DNA of 38,246 nt from JAFHCF01 sp048497495 (GTDB lineage: Bacteria > Pseudomonadota > Alphaproteobacteria > Rhizobiales > Ancalomicrobiaceae). Shown piece by piece: positions 6,767-16,153 of this stretch. Positions within the stretch are counted from its first letter, which is position 1, and the number at the start of each line of letters is the position of its first letter. A program made the translations under genes and the position numbers. The DNA is taken from NCBI GenBank assembly GCA_048497495.1, contig JAFHCF010000072.1, forward strand, positions 1-38,246. Direction: 5' to 3'. Under the pieces are notes generated by a model. That model was given only the letters and a program-made list of their open reading frames with translations. It made no database searches and was not told the origin of the DNA.

Positions 6767-8431
6767 CTACCGCGCCATGGGGTTGCGTCTTCGAAAAAGG
6801 ATCGTCAGAAGGCTCAACGAAACGAAAACCCAACCGGTCGTTTCATGCCAGCGAGATGCAATCGTCGGAGATATGGGGCGCGGCAGATCGAAGTCGAGGG
6901 CACCGACGGCGCCGAGCGTCAATCGGGCGACGATTCGCCCATGGGGATCGATCGCGGCGGAGACCCCGTTGTTGGCGGCGCGCACCAGCGGCAGCCCCTC
7001 CTCGACGGCGCGCAGGCGGGCCTGGTGGAAATGCTGCCAGGGGCCGGGCGTCATGCCGTACCAGGCGTCGTTGGTGACGTTGAGGATCCATTCGGGACGA
7101 TGGGCGGGGTCGACCACCTCGTCGGGAAAGATCACCTCGTAACAGATCAGGGGAGCGAAGGGCGGGGTTCCGGCGACGTCCAGCGTGCGCAGGCGTGGGC
7201 CCGGGGAGAAGCCGCCGCGCAGCTTGGTCAATTGGCGCAGACCCAAGCCTTCGGCGACCTCCTGGAAGGGCAGGTATTCGCCGAAGGGGACGAGATGCAC
7301 CTTGTCGTAGGCGGCGAGAATCTCGGCGCCGGGGCCGAGCGCGTAGATCGAGTTGTACCAGCGCGGCCGTTCCTCGCCGGCCGCCGGCGTCTCGACGCGG
7401 ACCGCGCCGGTGAGCAGGGTGACGCGGTCGCCGATCAGTTCGGCGATGGTGGAGAGCGCCCAGGGCTCGTTGGTGAGGACGAAGGGAAAGGCCGATTCGG
7501 GCCAGATCAGATGGGTGATGCCGGCCGGCAGGCGACCCGAACCGGCGCCGACGCTCCCGCCGAGGCTCGGCCGCAGGTCGGCGGGCAGCGGTCGGCCTTC
7601 GGCGTCGAGGGCCGGGCCGGTGGAGAGCGCGGCGTAGCGTTCGACCGTCTCGGTCTTGAACTCCGGCTGCCACTTCTTCCACTGGTCGATCGCCGGCTGG
7701 ACGATGCGGAAGCGCAGGCCGGGCACGAATTCCGTCGGCCCGAGGGCGAGGCGAACCACGCCGAAACCGACGACCGCGACGAACAGCGCGGCGATCGCGG
7801 CGGCGAAGCGACGATCGTCGCGGGCGCCGCGGGCGAGCACAGCGGGCGCGGCGAAGATCAGCACGGCCAGGATGGTCAGGCCGTAGCCGCCGGTGAGCGA
7901 GGCCACCTGCATCATCGGGCCGTTGGCGGCGAGGCCATGGCCGACGAGGTTCCAGGGAAAGCCGGTGAGGACGTGGCCGCGCAGCCAGTCGGCGAGGAAG
8001 AAGCCGATCGCCAGCGCGACGATGCGGCCCGGGCCGTCGGACCACAACAGCCGGGCGAAGGCGGTGGCCAATCCGTGGAACAGGCCGAGGCCGATCGACA
8101 GGGCGGCGAGCGCGATCGGCAGGAGCCAGCCGAATTGGGCGATGTCGACCAGGAAGGCGGCGCCGATCCACCACAGGCCGGCGAGGAACCAGCCGAAACC
8201 GAAGGCCCAGCCGACCCGAAAGGCCGGCCCGAGGCGGGCGAGAGCCCCGGTCTTCTTCAGTTCGACGGCGCCGTCGAGGGCCCAGACCAGGACGGGGAAG
8301 GAGATCCACAGCACCGGAAAGGCATGGAACGGCGCCTGCGCCAGCGCCGCCAGGGCACCGGCGCCCGCCACCACGGCGGTCCGCCGCCAACCCCAGAGCA
8401 GGGTCACGCCATGGGAGATCCGTTCGAGCAT
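6767..8431 (-). CDS. lnt: Apolipoprotein N-acyltransferase
   Basis: Lnt adds the third acyl chain to the N-terminal cysteine of lipoproteins at the periplasmic face of the inner membrane. The 554-residue product has six or more hydrophobic segments in its first 210 residues, then a nitrilase-like domain. The catalytic triad is visible: Glu in WPESAFPF (about 310), Lys in YDKVHLVPFGEY (about 375) and Cys in ICYEVIFP (about 428). The C-terminus carries a final membrane helix (VFVSLSLLTILF). The corC-lnt order is widely conserved. It follows corC after a 98-nt gap in which I see no hairpin. Confidence 0.96.
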   Translation of the reverse strand: MLERISHGVTLLWGWRRTAVVAGAGALAALAQAPFHAFPVLWISFPVLVWALDGAVELKKTGALARLGPAFRVGWAFGFGWFLAGLWWIGAAFLVDIAQFGWLLPIALAALSIGLGLFHGLATAFARLLWSDGPGRIVALAIGFFLADWLRGHVLTGFPWNLVGHGLAANGPMMQVASLTGGYGLTILAVLIFAAPAVLARGARDDRRFAAAIAALFVAVVGFGVVRLALGPTEFVPGLRFRIVQPAIDQWKKWQPEFKTETVERYAALSTGPALDAEGRPLPADLRPSLGGSVGAGSGRLPAGITHLIWPESAFPFVLTNEPWALSTIAELIGDRVTLLTGAVRVETPAAGEERPRWYNSIYALGPGAEILAAYDKVHLVPFGEYLPFQEVAEGLGLRQLTKLRGGFSPGPRLRTLDVAGTPPFAPLICYEVIFPDEVVDPAHRPEWILNVTNDAWYGMTPGPWQHFHQARLRAVEEGLPLVRAANNGVSAAIDPHGRIVARLTLGAVGALDFDLPRPISPTIASRWHETTGWVFVSLSLLTILFRRRNPMAR

Positions 8432-8529
8432 CTCGCGCCTTTCCGAATCAGCCGCGCCTCACCTTCGCCGCGACATGCCTCGCATTCCAGGCGGTGTCGT
8501 GACAACGCCCGCGGCGGCGACCGAAGGGC

Positions 8530-9537
8530 TCAGGGCGTGGGAACGGGCACGTGGGCTAGTCGCAGACGTTTGATGCGGCGCCGATCAGCGTCGAGAATCT
8601 CGATCTCGAGGGCCGGCAGGCGGTCGCAGAGGAGTTTTTCGCCGGTCACCGGGACCCGCCCGATCAACGACACCACCAGGCCGCCGAGGGTCTCGACGTC
8701 CTCGTCGAGGCCGATCGCGGCGAGGTCGAGATCGATCGCGGCGGCGACCTCGTCGAGCTCGGCGCGGGCGTCGGCGAGCCACTGGCCCGGGCCGGCGGCG
8801 ACGATCGCCGCGTCCTCGTCGACGTCGTGTTCGTCCTCGATTTCGCCGACCACCGTCTCGACGATGTCCTCGAGGCTGACCAATCCGTCGACGCCGCCGT
8901 ATTCGTCGATGACCAGGGCCATCTGGATGCGATCCGCCTGCATGCGGGCGAGCAGATCGGTCGCCGGCATCGATCCGGGAACGAACAGCACCGGGCGGAC
9001 CAGCCCGGTCTCGCCGAGACGCTTCGACAGGTCGGCGCGGGTGAGATCGACCGCGAGATCGCCCTCGCCCGCCCCTTCGACGGTCGAGGCGTGGGCGATG
9101 TGGCTCATCAGATCGCGGATGTGGATCATGCCGATCGCCTCGTCGAGGCTCTCGCGATAGACCGGCATGCGGGAGTGGCCGCTGTCGATGAAACGCAGGA
9201 CGACGTGGTCGAGCCTCGTATCCTCGTCGATGCCCTCGATCTCGGCGCGGGCGATCATCACGTCGTCGACGCGGGTTTCGCGCAGCCGCAGGATGTTGCG
9301 GATCATGGCGCGTTCTTCGGCCGAGAAGTCCCCCTCGGCGGTGCCGGTGCGCTCGAGGGCGCTCTCGAGGACGGCGCGCAGGGCGGCGGGCGACGATCTC
9401 CAACCCACCGCCTTGCGCAATCGATCGATCCAGCTCTCGCCAGATCGCTCGGGCGTCTCGCCACGGGCCTCGGTCCTCGTCGGACCTTCGCCCGTGGTGC
9501 CGGTACTCTGGGAATTCGCGTCGCTCATCTCACTCAT
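8530..9537 (-). CDS. corC: CorC/HlyC-type CBS-domain protein
   Basis: A 335-residue soluble protein with a paired CBS module (about residues 75-215; RETRVDDVMIARAEIEGID and RIQMALVIDEYGGVDGLVS) and a C-terminal CorC/HlyC transporter-associated domain (about 235-325). No membrane segment is seen, as in the short CorC form beside ybeY and lnt. CorC proteins are implicated in Mg/Co efflux, though the mechanism of the soluble form is not settled. I placed the start at ATG 9535-9537 (MSEMSDANSQS), preceded by GAGAG. An in-frame TTG at 9589-9591 would add 18 residues, and a second ATG lies three codons on. It belongs to the miaB-phoH-ybeY-corC-lnt run. Confidence 0.92.
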   Translation of the reverse strand: MSEMSDANSQSTGTTGEGPTRTEARGETPERSGESWIDRLRKAVGWRSSPAALRAVLESALERTGTAEGDFSAEERAMIRNILRLRETRVDDVMIARAEIEGIDEDTRLDHVVLRFIDSGHSRMPVYRESLDEAIGMIHIRDLMSHIAHASTVEGAGEGDLAVDLTRADLSKRLGETGLVRPVLFVPGSMPATDLLARMQADRIQMALVIDEYGGVDGLVSLEDIVETVVGEIEDEHDVDEDAAIVAAGPGQWLADARAELDEVAAAIDLDLAAIGLDEDVETLGGLVVSLIGRVPVTGEKLLCDRLPALEIEILDADRRRIKRLRLAHVPVPTP

Positions 9538-9633
9538 ATCTCTCGTGTCACCCGTCCGGCCATCGTGGGGCGCGGCGGGCGCGGCTGTCAATTCGTCACG
9601 CGGACGCTGCCGTCGTGGCGCGGGGGCCGGCGC

Positions 9634-10134
9634 TCAGGCCTCCGCGTGGGGGTCGGCGATGCCGAGGCCGGCGAGGATCTCGGTCTCCAGCGCCTCCATC
9701 TCCTCGGCCTCGTCGTCGCTCTCGTGGTCCCAACCGAAGAGGTGGAGGAGACCGTGGACGACGAGATGGGTGACGTGGTCCTCGATCGGCTTGCCGTCCT
9801 CGGCGGCCTCGCGGGCGCAGGTCTCGTAGGCCAGCACCACGTCGCCGAGCAGCGGACCGGGCTCCTCGTCGTCCGCGTCGCTCGCCGGAAAGGAGAGGAC
9901 GTTGGTCGGCTGGTCCTTGCCGCGCCACTGGCGATTGAGGTCGCGGACGCGGGCGTCGTCGGCGAGCACCAGCGACAGTTCGGCCGCCTCGGGCACGATC
10001 GGCTCGGGCCGCGCCGCGACCGCCGCCACCGCCCGCTCGATCAACGGGCGCCAGCGCCCCTCCCCGCCCCAGGCCTCGGCCTCGAGCGCGATGTCGACGG
10101 CGATCGCCGGGGACGACGGCGCGGCGGGGCTCAC
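9634..10134 (-). CDS. ybeY: Endoribonuclease YbeY (rRNA maturation)
   Basis: YbeY is a metal-dependent endoribonuclease needed for 16S rRNA 3' maturation and ribosome quality control. The 166-residue product carries the zinc motif HGLLHLFGWDH with His127, His131 and His137, and the conserved NVLSFP before it. The start is GTG at 10132-10134; its last base and the following TGA make a 4-nt GTGA overlap with the phoH stop, so translation is probably coupled. The same phoH-ybeY-corC order occurs in many proteobacteria. Confidence 0.95.
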   Translation of the reverse strand: MSPAAPSSPAIAVDIALEAEAWGGEGRWRPLIERAVAAVAARPEPIVPEAAELSLVLADDARVRDLNRQWRGKDQPTNVLSFPASDADDEEPGPLLGDVVLAYETCAREAAEDGKPIEDHVTHLVVHGLLHLFGWDHESDDEAEEMEALETEILAGLGIADPHAEA

Positions 10135-11300
10135 GAGCGCTCTCCCGCGGGGGGAACGATGCCGTATTTGTCGCGCAGCTCGAGCTGGTTGTCGGCGCGC
10201 CCGATGCCGGCGCGGTCGCGTTCGGCCCGCTCGGCGGCCCAGCGGTCGCGGCTCTCGCGCTCGGCGGCGAGCTTCTCGCGGGAGGCGTCGTCGTAGGCCT
10301 TGACGATGCGGGCGACCAGTTCGTGGCGCACCACGTCCTTGTCGGTGAAGTTGACCCGGATCATGCCCTCGACGCCGGTGAGGATCTCCAGGGCGTCGAC
10401 CAGACCGGAGCGGGTGCCGGGCGGCAGGTCGACCTGGGTCGGATCGCCGGTGACGATCATCTTGGAGTTGTCGCCGAGGCGGGTGAGGAACATCTTCATC
10501 TGCATGGCGGTGCAGTTCTGCGCCTCGTCGAGCAGGACGACGGCGTTCGACAGCGTCCGGCCGCGCATGAAGGCGAGCGGCGCCACCTCGATCATGCCCG
10601 ATTGCAGGCCGCGCTCGACCTTCTCGGCCGGCATCATGTCGTAGAGGGCGTCGTAGAGCGGTCGCAGATAGGGATCGACCTTCTCCTTCATGTCGCCGGG
10701 CAGGAAGCCGAGGCGTTCGCCGGCCTCCACCGCCGGACGCGACAGCACCAGCCGGTCGACCTCGCCGCGCTCGATCATCGCGGCGGCATAGGCGACCGCC
10801 AGATAGGTCTTGCCGGTGCCGGCCGGACCGATGCCGAAGACCAGATCGGCGCGGCCCATGGCGCGGACATAGGCGTCCTGCGCCGGGGTGCGGGCGGAGA
10901 CCGTCTTGCGGCGGGTCGAGATCTGGGCCGGGGTGAAGCGGGCCTTGGGCTCGAGGGTGGGCAGCGGCAGTTGCTCGGCCTCGGCCTGCGACATGCGGAT
11001 GGCGCCGTCGACATCGCCGGGATGGACGTCGGCGCCGGACTGCAGGCGCTCCCACAGGCTCTCCAGCACGCGGCGGGCCTGATCGCAGGCCTCGTGGTCG
11101 CCCTTGATCGTCACCTGATTGCCGTGGGCGACGAGCGCGACGCGCAGACGCCGTTCGATCTCGGCGAGGTTCTGGTCGAACTGGCCGAAGAGGTCGGAAA
11201 CCAGGCGGTTGTCGTCGAAGGCGATGACCACGTGGGTCAGATCCGAGGCATGGCCCGTCACCGGGAAATTCGAGGACGGCGGGCGCGTGGCATCGGTCAC
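10131..11300 (-). CDS. phoH: PhoH-family ATPase (PhoH-like/YbeZ)
   Basis: A 389-residue PhoH-family P-loop protein. It has an N-terminal KH-like region (about 20-90), Walker A GPAGTGKT at 158-165 and Walker B LLDEAQN near residue 260. The basic and acidic C-terminal helix is typical. The family is linked to RNA metabolism and works with YbeY; the exact reaction is not firmly known. The start is GTG at 11298-11300, overlapping the miaB stop by 4 nt (GTGA). The ybeY gene follows with the same kind of overlap. Confidence 0.95.
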   Translation of the reverse strand: MTDATRPPSSNFPVTGHASDLTHVVIAFDDNRLVSDLFGQFDQNLAEIERRLRVALVAHGNQVTIKGDHEACDQARRVLESLWERLQSGADVHPGDVDGAIRMSQAEAEQLPLPTLEPKARFTPAQISTRRKTVSARTPAQDAYVRAMGRADLVFGIGPAGTGKTYLAVAYAAAMIERGEVDRLVLSRPAVEAGERLGFLPGDMKEKVDPYLRPLYDALYDMMPAEKVERGLQSGMIEVAPLAFMRGRTLSNAVVLLDEAQNCTAMQMKMFLTRLGDNSKMIVTGDPTQVDLPPGTRSGLVDALEILTGVEGMIRVNFTDKDVVRHELVARIVKAYDDASREKLAAERESRDRWAAERAERDRAGIGRADNQLELRDKYGIVPPAGERS

Positions 11301-12700
11301 CGGGCACCTCCGAGGGCGTGGGTGAGGGTGGGTTCGACTGGGACGACCGGCGGGTCGACCAGCGAGGCGGAAAGCGAATTGGCGCCGACCGCCTCGATGC
11401 GCACCGGCACGATGCGGCCGAGGAGGCCGGCCGGCGCCTCGACGTGGACCGCCTGGAGCCAGGGCGAGCGGCCGCCGAGCTGGCCGGGCCGGCGGCCGGG
11501 CTTCTCGAACAAGACGTCCATCACCATGCCGAGGCGGGAGGCGTTGAAGTCGCGGCTCTGGCGGTCGATCAGCGCCTGGAGACGGGCGAGGCGCTCGATC
11601 TTGACCTCTTCGGCGACCTGATCGTCCTGCGCCGCCGCCGGGGTGCCGGGGCGGGCGGAATATTTGAAGGTGAAGGCCGAGGCGTAGCCGACGTCCTCGA
11701 CCAGCTTCAGGGTGGCGGCGAAATCGGCCTCGGTCTCGCCGGGGAAGCCGACGATGAAGTCGCCGGACATGGCGATGTCGGGGCGGGCGGCGCGGATGCG
11801 CTCGACCAGCCGGAGATAGTCGGCCGCCGCGTGGCGACGGTTCATCGAAGCCAGGATCCGGTCAGACCCCGACTGGACCGGCAGATGCAGCCAGGGCATC
11901 AGGGCGGCCAGATCGCGATGGGCCTCGATCAGGTCGTCGCTCATGTCGCGGGGGTGGCTGGTGGTATAGCGGATGCGGTCGAGGCCGCGCACTTGCGCCA
12001 GCCGGCGCACCAGCCGGGCGAGGCTCCAGGACGCGCCGTCGGGGCCGGCGCCGTGATAGCCGTTGACGTTCTGGCCGAGCAGCGTCACCTCGCGCACCCC
12101 GGCGTCGGCCAGACGTTCGGCCTCGGCGACGATGCGATCGACGGGGCGCGAGGTCTCGACGCCTCGGGTGTAGGGGACGACGCAGAAGGTGCAGAACTTG
12201 TCGCAGCCCTCCTGCACGGTGAGGAAGGTGGTCAGGCCGCGCGCCACGGTCTTGGCGCGGGCCGGCGCGGCGAGGTGGTCGAACTTGTCCTCGAGCGGGA
12301 ATTCGGTCTCCACCACCCGCGAGCCGTTGTCGGCGCGGGCGATGATCTCGGGCAGCAGGTGGTAGCTCTGGGGGCCGAAGACCATGTCGACGACGGGGGC
12401 GCGACGGGAGATCTCGCGGCCTTCGGCCTGGGCGACGCAGCCGGCGACGGCGACCATCAACTTCTCGCCGCGCTCGGCCTTCTCCGCCTTCAACACGCGC
12501 AGGCGGCCGAGCTCGGAATAGACCTTCTCCGACGCCTTCTCGCGAATGTGGCAGGTGTTGAGGATCACCAGGTCGGCGTCCTCGGCGCTCGCCGCCTCGA
12601 CCCAGCCGCGCGGCGCCAGGGTGTCCGCCATACGCTCGCTGTCGTAGACGTTCATCTGGCAGCCGTAGGTCTTGACGAAGACTTTTCTGGTTTCGCTCAT
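11297..12700 (-). CDS. miaB: tRNA-2-methylthio-N6-isopentenyladenosine synthase MiaB
   Basis: MiaB is a radical-SAM enzyme that methylthiolates i6A37 of tRNA. The 467-residue product has the three N-terminal cluster cysteines (C14, C50, C88), the radical-SAM motif EGCDKFCTFC (C166, C170, C173) and a C-terminal TRAM domain (about 370-440). I used the ATG at 12698-12700 (MSETRKVFVKTYGCQMN) from family homology; an ATG 8 codons upstream (12722-12724) is in frame but has a poorer ribosome-binding site. It heads the tight miaB-phoH-ybeY cluster. The 174 nt before it, up to the plsC stop, contain no convincing promoter or hairpin. Confidence 0.95.
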   Translation of the reverse strand: MSETRKVFVKTYGCQMNVYDSERMADTLAPRGWVEAASAEDADLVILNTCHIREKASEKVYSELGRLRVLKAEKAERGEKLMVAVAGCVAQAEGREISRRAPVVDMVFGPQSYHLLPEIIARADNGSRVVETEFPLEDKFDHLAAPARAKTVARGLTTFLTVQEGCDKFCTFCVVPYTRGVETSRPVDRIVAEAERLADAGVREVTLLGQNVNGYHGAGPDGASWSLARLVRRLAQVRGLDRIRYTTSHPRDMSDDLIEAHRDLAALMPWLHLPVQSGSDRILASMNRRHAAADYLRLVERIRAARPDIAMSGDFIVGFPGETEADFAATLKLVEDVGYASAFTFKYSARPGTPAAAQDDQVAEEVKIERLARLQALIDRQSRDFNASRLGMVMDVLFEKPGRRPGQLGGRSPWLQAVHVEAPAGLLGRIVPVRIEAVGANSLSASLVDPPVVPVEPTLTHALGGAR

Positions 12701-12874
12701 CTCACCATCCGCGAGGTCGATCATCGGGTCGACCCGGCGTCATGTCCTTCGCCTGGTTTCACACCGCTCGATCGCGCCATGGCCGTCGCGCCCGATCCGG
12801 TGTTGGTCGATCACCTCTAGCGGATCGCGACGCCCGAGAACAGGCACCAATTTCGCGACCGTCTCGTGACGCCG

Positions 12875-13657
12875 TCACGGCCGCAGGGTGGCGACGAGCT
12901 CGCGGCGAACCGAGGCCTCGAGCGCCGCGGCGAGCTTCTTGCGGTCGGTGCCCTCGTCGAAGGGGACGGGCACGCCCCAGATCACCTCGACGTCGAGACC
13001 GCCGGCGAGGAAGATCCCCCACAGGTGTCCGGGCAATTCGATGTCGCCGTACCAGCCGACGCGGGCGCGTTCGGCCCGCCCGATCGGCAGGCCGCCGAGG
13101 CGGGTGTAGACGACGGTCATCGGCTGGACCCAGACGCGGGCGTGACCGCCGTGGAGGATGGCGGCGCGGGCGGCGCCGATCAGCGCCGAGCGAAAGGGCA
13201 GCACCACGTCGCCGGTCGAGGAGGTGCCTTCGGGGAAGAGCACCATGCAGTCGCCGTCGGCGAGCCGGACACCGAGTTCGGAGGCGGCCTTGCCGGTGGC
13301 GCTGCGGCGGGTGCGGTCGACGAAGACGGAGCGTTGCAACCGGGCGAGAAGACCGAAGAGCGGCCAGGAGGCCACTTCCGACTTGGCGACGAAGGAGATC
13401 GGCATCAGCGAGGCGATGACCGGGATGTCGAGCCAGGAGGCGTGGTTGGGGGTGACGAGCAACGGCCGGTCGGTGGCCGGCGCGCCGGTCACCCTGACCC
13501 GCGCGGCGATCGCGCGAAGCGCGCGGCGATGCCACCACACCGGCAGCTTGGCGGCGAGGCGCCAATCGGCGCGGATCGCCAGCATCTGCAACGGCAGGAC
13601 GACGGCGGTGATCGCCGCGAGTTTCGCCAGGGCCAGCGAGGCGGCGACCCGTCTCAT
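12875..13657 (-). CDS. plsC: 1-acyl-sn-glycerol-3-phosphate acyltransferase
   Basis: This 260-residue protein acylates lysophosphatidic acid to phosphatidic acid at the inner membrane. The acyltransferase motif HX4D is seen as NHASWLD (His72, Asp77) and the glycerophosphate-binding motif as FPEGTSS (140-146). A hydrophobic N-terminal anchor covers about residues 5-28. In rhizobia related proteins at other loci (OlsA) acylate lyso-ornithine lipid, so a role in ornithine lipid synthesis with the olsB product encoded 15 kb away cannot be excluded. It lies 4 nt after the fur-type gene. Confidence 0.88.
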   Translation of the reverse strand: MRRVAASLALAKLAAITAVVLPLQMLAIRADWRLAAKLPVWWHRRALRAIAARVRVTGAPATDRPLLVTPNHASWLDIPVIASLMPISFVAKSEVASWPLFGLLARLQRSVFVDRTRRSATGKAASELGVRLADGDCMVLFPEGTSSTGDVVLPFRSALIGAARAAILHGGHARVWVQPMTVVYTRLGGLPIGRAERARVGWYGDIELPGHLWGIFLAGGLDVEVIWGVPVPFDEGTDRKKLAAALEASVRRELVATLRP

Positions 13658-13661
13658 CGGC

Positions 13662-14120
13662 TCACGTGTGTTCGTCGTCGAGCGGTACGCCGTAGAGTTC
13701 GAGCCGGTGGTCGACGAGCCTGAAGCCGAGTTCGCGGGCGATGAACTGCTGGAGCTTCTCGATGTCGGCGTTGCGGAACTCGATCACCTTGCCGGACCTG
13801 AGGTCGATCAGGTGGTCGTGATGATCCTCCGACACGGTCTCGTAGCGCGAGCGGCCGTCGCGGAAGTCGTGGCGCTCGATGATGCCCGAATCCTCGAACA
13901 GCTTCACCGTGCGGTAGACGGTGGAGATCGAGATGCGCTTGTCGATCGCCGCAGCGCGGCGATGCAGTTCCTCGACGTCGGGGTGGTCGAGGGAGGTCTC
14001 GATCACCCGGGCGATGACACGGCGCTGATCGGTCATGCGCATGCCGGCGGTGACGCAGCGTTCCTCGAGAGAGATCTCGGCGGCGTGATCGGCGCCTTCG
14101 TCGTTGGTCGATCGGGTCAC
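13662..14120 (-). CDS. fur: Fur-family metal-responsive regulator (Mur/Fur type)
   Basis: A 152-residue Fur-family repressor with an N-terminal winged helix (about 20-90; MTDQRRVIARVI and ISISTVYRTVKLFE) and a metal-binding dimerisation half (EDHHDHLIDLRSGKVIEF, then LGFRLVDHRLELYGVP). It lacks the CxxC pairs of E. coli Fur, like the rhizobial Mur proteins that respond to manganese. Assignment to Mur rather than iron Fur is an inference from that absence and the genomic position. The start is GTG at 14118-14120 with GAGG six nt upstream. It lies between rimI and plsC. Confidence 0.9.
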   Translation of the reverse strand: MTRSTNDEGADHAAEISLEERCVTAGMRMTDQRRVIARVIETSLDHPDVEELHRRAAAIDKRISISTVYRTVKLFEDSGIIERHDFRDGRSRYETVSEDHHDHLIDLRSGKVIEFRNADIEKLQQFIARELGFRLVDHRLELYGVPLDDEHT

Positions 14121-14155
14121 GGCGACCTCATGGAAAGGGTTCGATGGTTTCGCGA

Positions 14156-14680
14156 TTAACGAAGATCGGCGCGCATGACAAGCGCGGTGGCGCCGGGAAC
14201 ACTGCCGTGAGCGTAATAACCTTTGCGTTCACCCACCTTTCGGAAGCGCAGCCGGCGGTAGAGCGCCAGCGCCGCCTCGTTGCCGGCGTCGACCTCGAGG
14301 AACAGGGATTCGGCGCGATCATGGTAGAGGCGACGGAAGACGTGGTCCATCAGGGCGCGCGCCAATCCGCGCCGGCGATGGCGGGGATCGACGGCGATGG
14401 TGAGGATCTCGGCCTCGCCGACGACGAGACGGGCGAGGACGAAGGCGACGGGCGAACGGGAGCCGTAGAGATTGGCGCGGCGCAGGACGAGACCGAAGAC
14501 GGTCTCCTCGCGCAGCAACACGGCGAGTTCGGCGGCACTCCAGGGGGCGCCGGGGAAACACGCGGCGTGGATGGCGGCGAGCCGCTCGAGGTCGTCGTCG
14601 CGAACCGCGTCGACGACGGTGACCGGCGCCGTCCACCAGTTCCAGGCGGGAATCCAATCGGCCATGTCCCACAGGCTCAC
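14156..14680 (-). CDS. rimI: Ribosomal protein S18 alanine N-acetyltransferase RimI
   Basis: A 174-residue GNAT acetyltransferase. The acetyl-CoA site is seen as ILTIAVDPRHRRRGLARALM, followed by LFLEVDAGNEAALALYRRL and FRKVGERKGYY, the typical RimI C-terminal half. RimI acetylates the N-terminal alanine of ribosomal protein S18; in many bacteria the gene sits beside tsaB, as here. The start is GTG at 14678-14680 and overlaps the tsaB stop by 4 nt (GTGA). The N-terminal WIPAWNWW stretch is an unusual tryptophan-rich opening. Confidence 0.92.
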   Translation of the reverse strand: MSLWDMADWIPAWNWWTAPVTVVDAVRDDDLERLAAIHAACFPGAPWSAAELAVLLREETVFGLVLRRANLYGSRSPVAFVLARLVVGEAEILTIAVDPRHRRRGLARALMDHVFRRLYHDRAESLFLEVDAGNEAALALYRRLRFRKVGERKGYYAHGSVPGATALVMRADLR

Positions 14681-15402
14681 GGCCGGCCCTCCCCGATGGC
14701 GCCGAGGCCGGCGGGCGTCAGGCGGGCCAGACGCGACGCTCCTTGCGGCTTGGCGTCGGGGGCGCGGACGTAGAGCGGCGAGGGCGGGGCATCGCCGGGC
14801 CGGGCCGCGACGAGACGGGCGAGCGCCAGCCGGGCGATGGTGTCGATCGCCGGGAAGGCGGTCGCGGCGGCGATCTCGAGCGTCGGGTCGAGGGCGGCGA
14901 GGAGCGGCGCGCCCGAGCCGATCAGCACCGCGCCACGGGCGGCGGCCTCGCGGGCGGCGACCGAGGCCGCGACGACCACGGGTTCCGCGATCGGATGGCC
15001 CGCCGCATCGAAGGCTTGCGCGTAGACCTCGTCCTTGCGGGCATCGAGCACCGCGAGGACCGATCGGCCGGGACAGGCGCCGCGGCCTTCGACGGCGAGC
15101 GCCTCGAGCGAGGTCACGGCGACGGCGGGCTTGCCGGCGGCGAGCGCGAAGCCGCGCGTCGCGGCGACGCCGACGCGGATGCCGGTGAAGCTGCCGGGGC
15201 CGATCGACACGCCGTAGCCGTCGAGATCGGCGTGCCGCAGGCCGGCGCGCTCCAATGTCGCGCCCACCACCGCCATCAGCCGTTCGGCGTGGCCACGCCC
15301 GATCACCTCACCGAGCGAGACGACCTCGACCACGTCGCCGCGCGCGGTGGCGACGGCGGCGGCGCAGGCATCGAGGGCGGTGTCGACGGCGAGGACGATC
15401 AT
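14677..15402 (-). CDS. tsaB: tRNA threonylcarbamoyladenosine biosynthesis protein TsaB
   Basis: TsaB is the non-catalytic partner of TsaD in making t6A37 of tRNA. The product of 241 residues begins MIVLAVDTALDACAAAV, the ASKHA-type first strand, and has the conserved SIGPGSFTGIRVGVAATRGF near residues 65-85. The C-terminal half is shorter and more variable, as in the family. The ATG at 15400-15402 is preceded directly by an in-frame GTG, so the start could be one codon earlier. It is coupled to rimI by overlap. Confidence 0.93.
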   Translation of the reverse strand: MIVLAVDTALDACAAAVATARGDVVEVVSLGEVIGRGHAERLMAVVGATLERAGLRHADLDGYGVSIGPGSFTGIRVGVAATRGFALAAGKPAVAVTSLEALAVEGRGACPGRSVLAVLDARKDEVYAQAFDAAGHPIAEPVVVAASVAAREAAARGAVLIGSGAPLLAALDPTLEIAAATAFPAIDTIARLALARLVAARPGDAPPSPLYVRAPDAKPQGASRLARLTPAGLGAIGEGRP

Positions 15403-15451
15403 CACGGTTTCCAGGCGGGCGCGGCTTTCACGCGCGCGCCGTTCCGGGGCG

Positions 15452-16006
15452 TCAGGCGGCGCGGACCTCGACCACTTCCGGAATGAAGTGCATGAGGAGA
15501 TTCTGCACGCCGTTGCGCAGGGTGGCGGTCGACGACGGACAGCCGGAACAGGCGCCGCGCATGGTGAGATAGACGATGCCGCTCTCGTAGCGGGCGAAGG
15601 TGATGTCGCCGCCGTCGCCGGCCACCGCCGGGCGGACGCGCTCGTCGAGCAGTTGCTTGATGGTGGCGACGATGCGGGCGTCGGCGTCCGAATAGCCGCC
15701 GCCGGCGTGCGCCGCCTCGTCCTCGCCGGTCAGAACCGGGGCGCCCGACATGAAATGTTCCATGATCGTGCCGAGGATCGCCGGCTTGAGATGCTGCCAT
15801 TCCGGTCCGTCCTTGGTGACGGAGACGAAATCGGCGCCGAGGAAGACGGCGGAGACGCCCTCGATCTCGAACAGCCGGACGGCGAGCGGCGAGGCGCCGG
15901 CTTCCGCGGCCGAGCGGAACTCGCGGGCGCCCTCGCCGAGCACGGCGCGGCCGGGCACGAACTTCAGAGTGGCGGGATTGGGGGTGACTTCGGTCTCGAT
16001 GAACAT
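15452..16006 (-). CDS. nifU: NifU-like Fe-S cluster scaffold protein (Nfu type)
   Basis: A 184-residue Nfu-type protein. Residues 1-85 form the Nfu N-terminal domain (MFIETEVTPNPATLKFVPGR) and about 105-180 the NifU C-terminal domain, with the cluster-binding pair in ACSGCPSS (Cys153, Cys156). It would carry or deliver Fe-S clusters to target proteins. A strong AAGGAG precedes the ATG. In Hyphomicrobiales this gene commonly lies beside tsaB and a universal stress protein, as here. It appears to have its own promoter. Confidence 0.94.
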   Translation of the reverse strand: MFIETEVTPNPATLKFVPGRAVLGEGAREFRSAAEAGASPLAVRLFEIEGVSAVFLGADFVSVTKDGPEWQHLKPAILGTIMEHFMSGAPVLTGEDEAAHAGGGYSDADARIVATIKQLLDERVRPAVAGDGGDITFARYESGIVYLTMRGACSGCPSSTATLRNGVQNLLMHFIPEVVEVRAA

Positions 16007-16054
16007 CTTCGCTCCTTTCCCGGGGTCAAGGCCCGAGCCGGATTGGATGATTTC

Positions 16055-16083
16055 CAGATAGGGCCTTCATCGCCCCGCGTCCA
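16055..16083 (-). promoter_or_regulatory. Putative promoter of the nifU-like gene
   Basis: Minus strand: -35 TGGACG at 16078-16083 and -10 TATCTG at 16055-16060, separated by 17 nt, about 50 nt before the start codon. Confidence 0.5.
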
Positions 16084-16153
16084 GACGACGGAGGGCGAAG
16101 GAATCGTCGCGGCGCGGCGGATCGATCGATTCTCGCGGATGCGTGATCGAAAA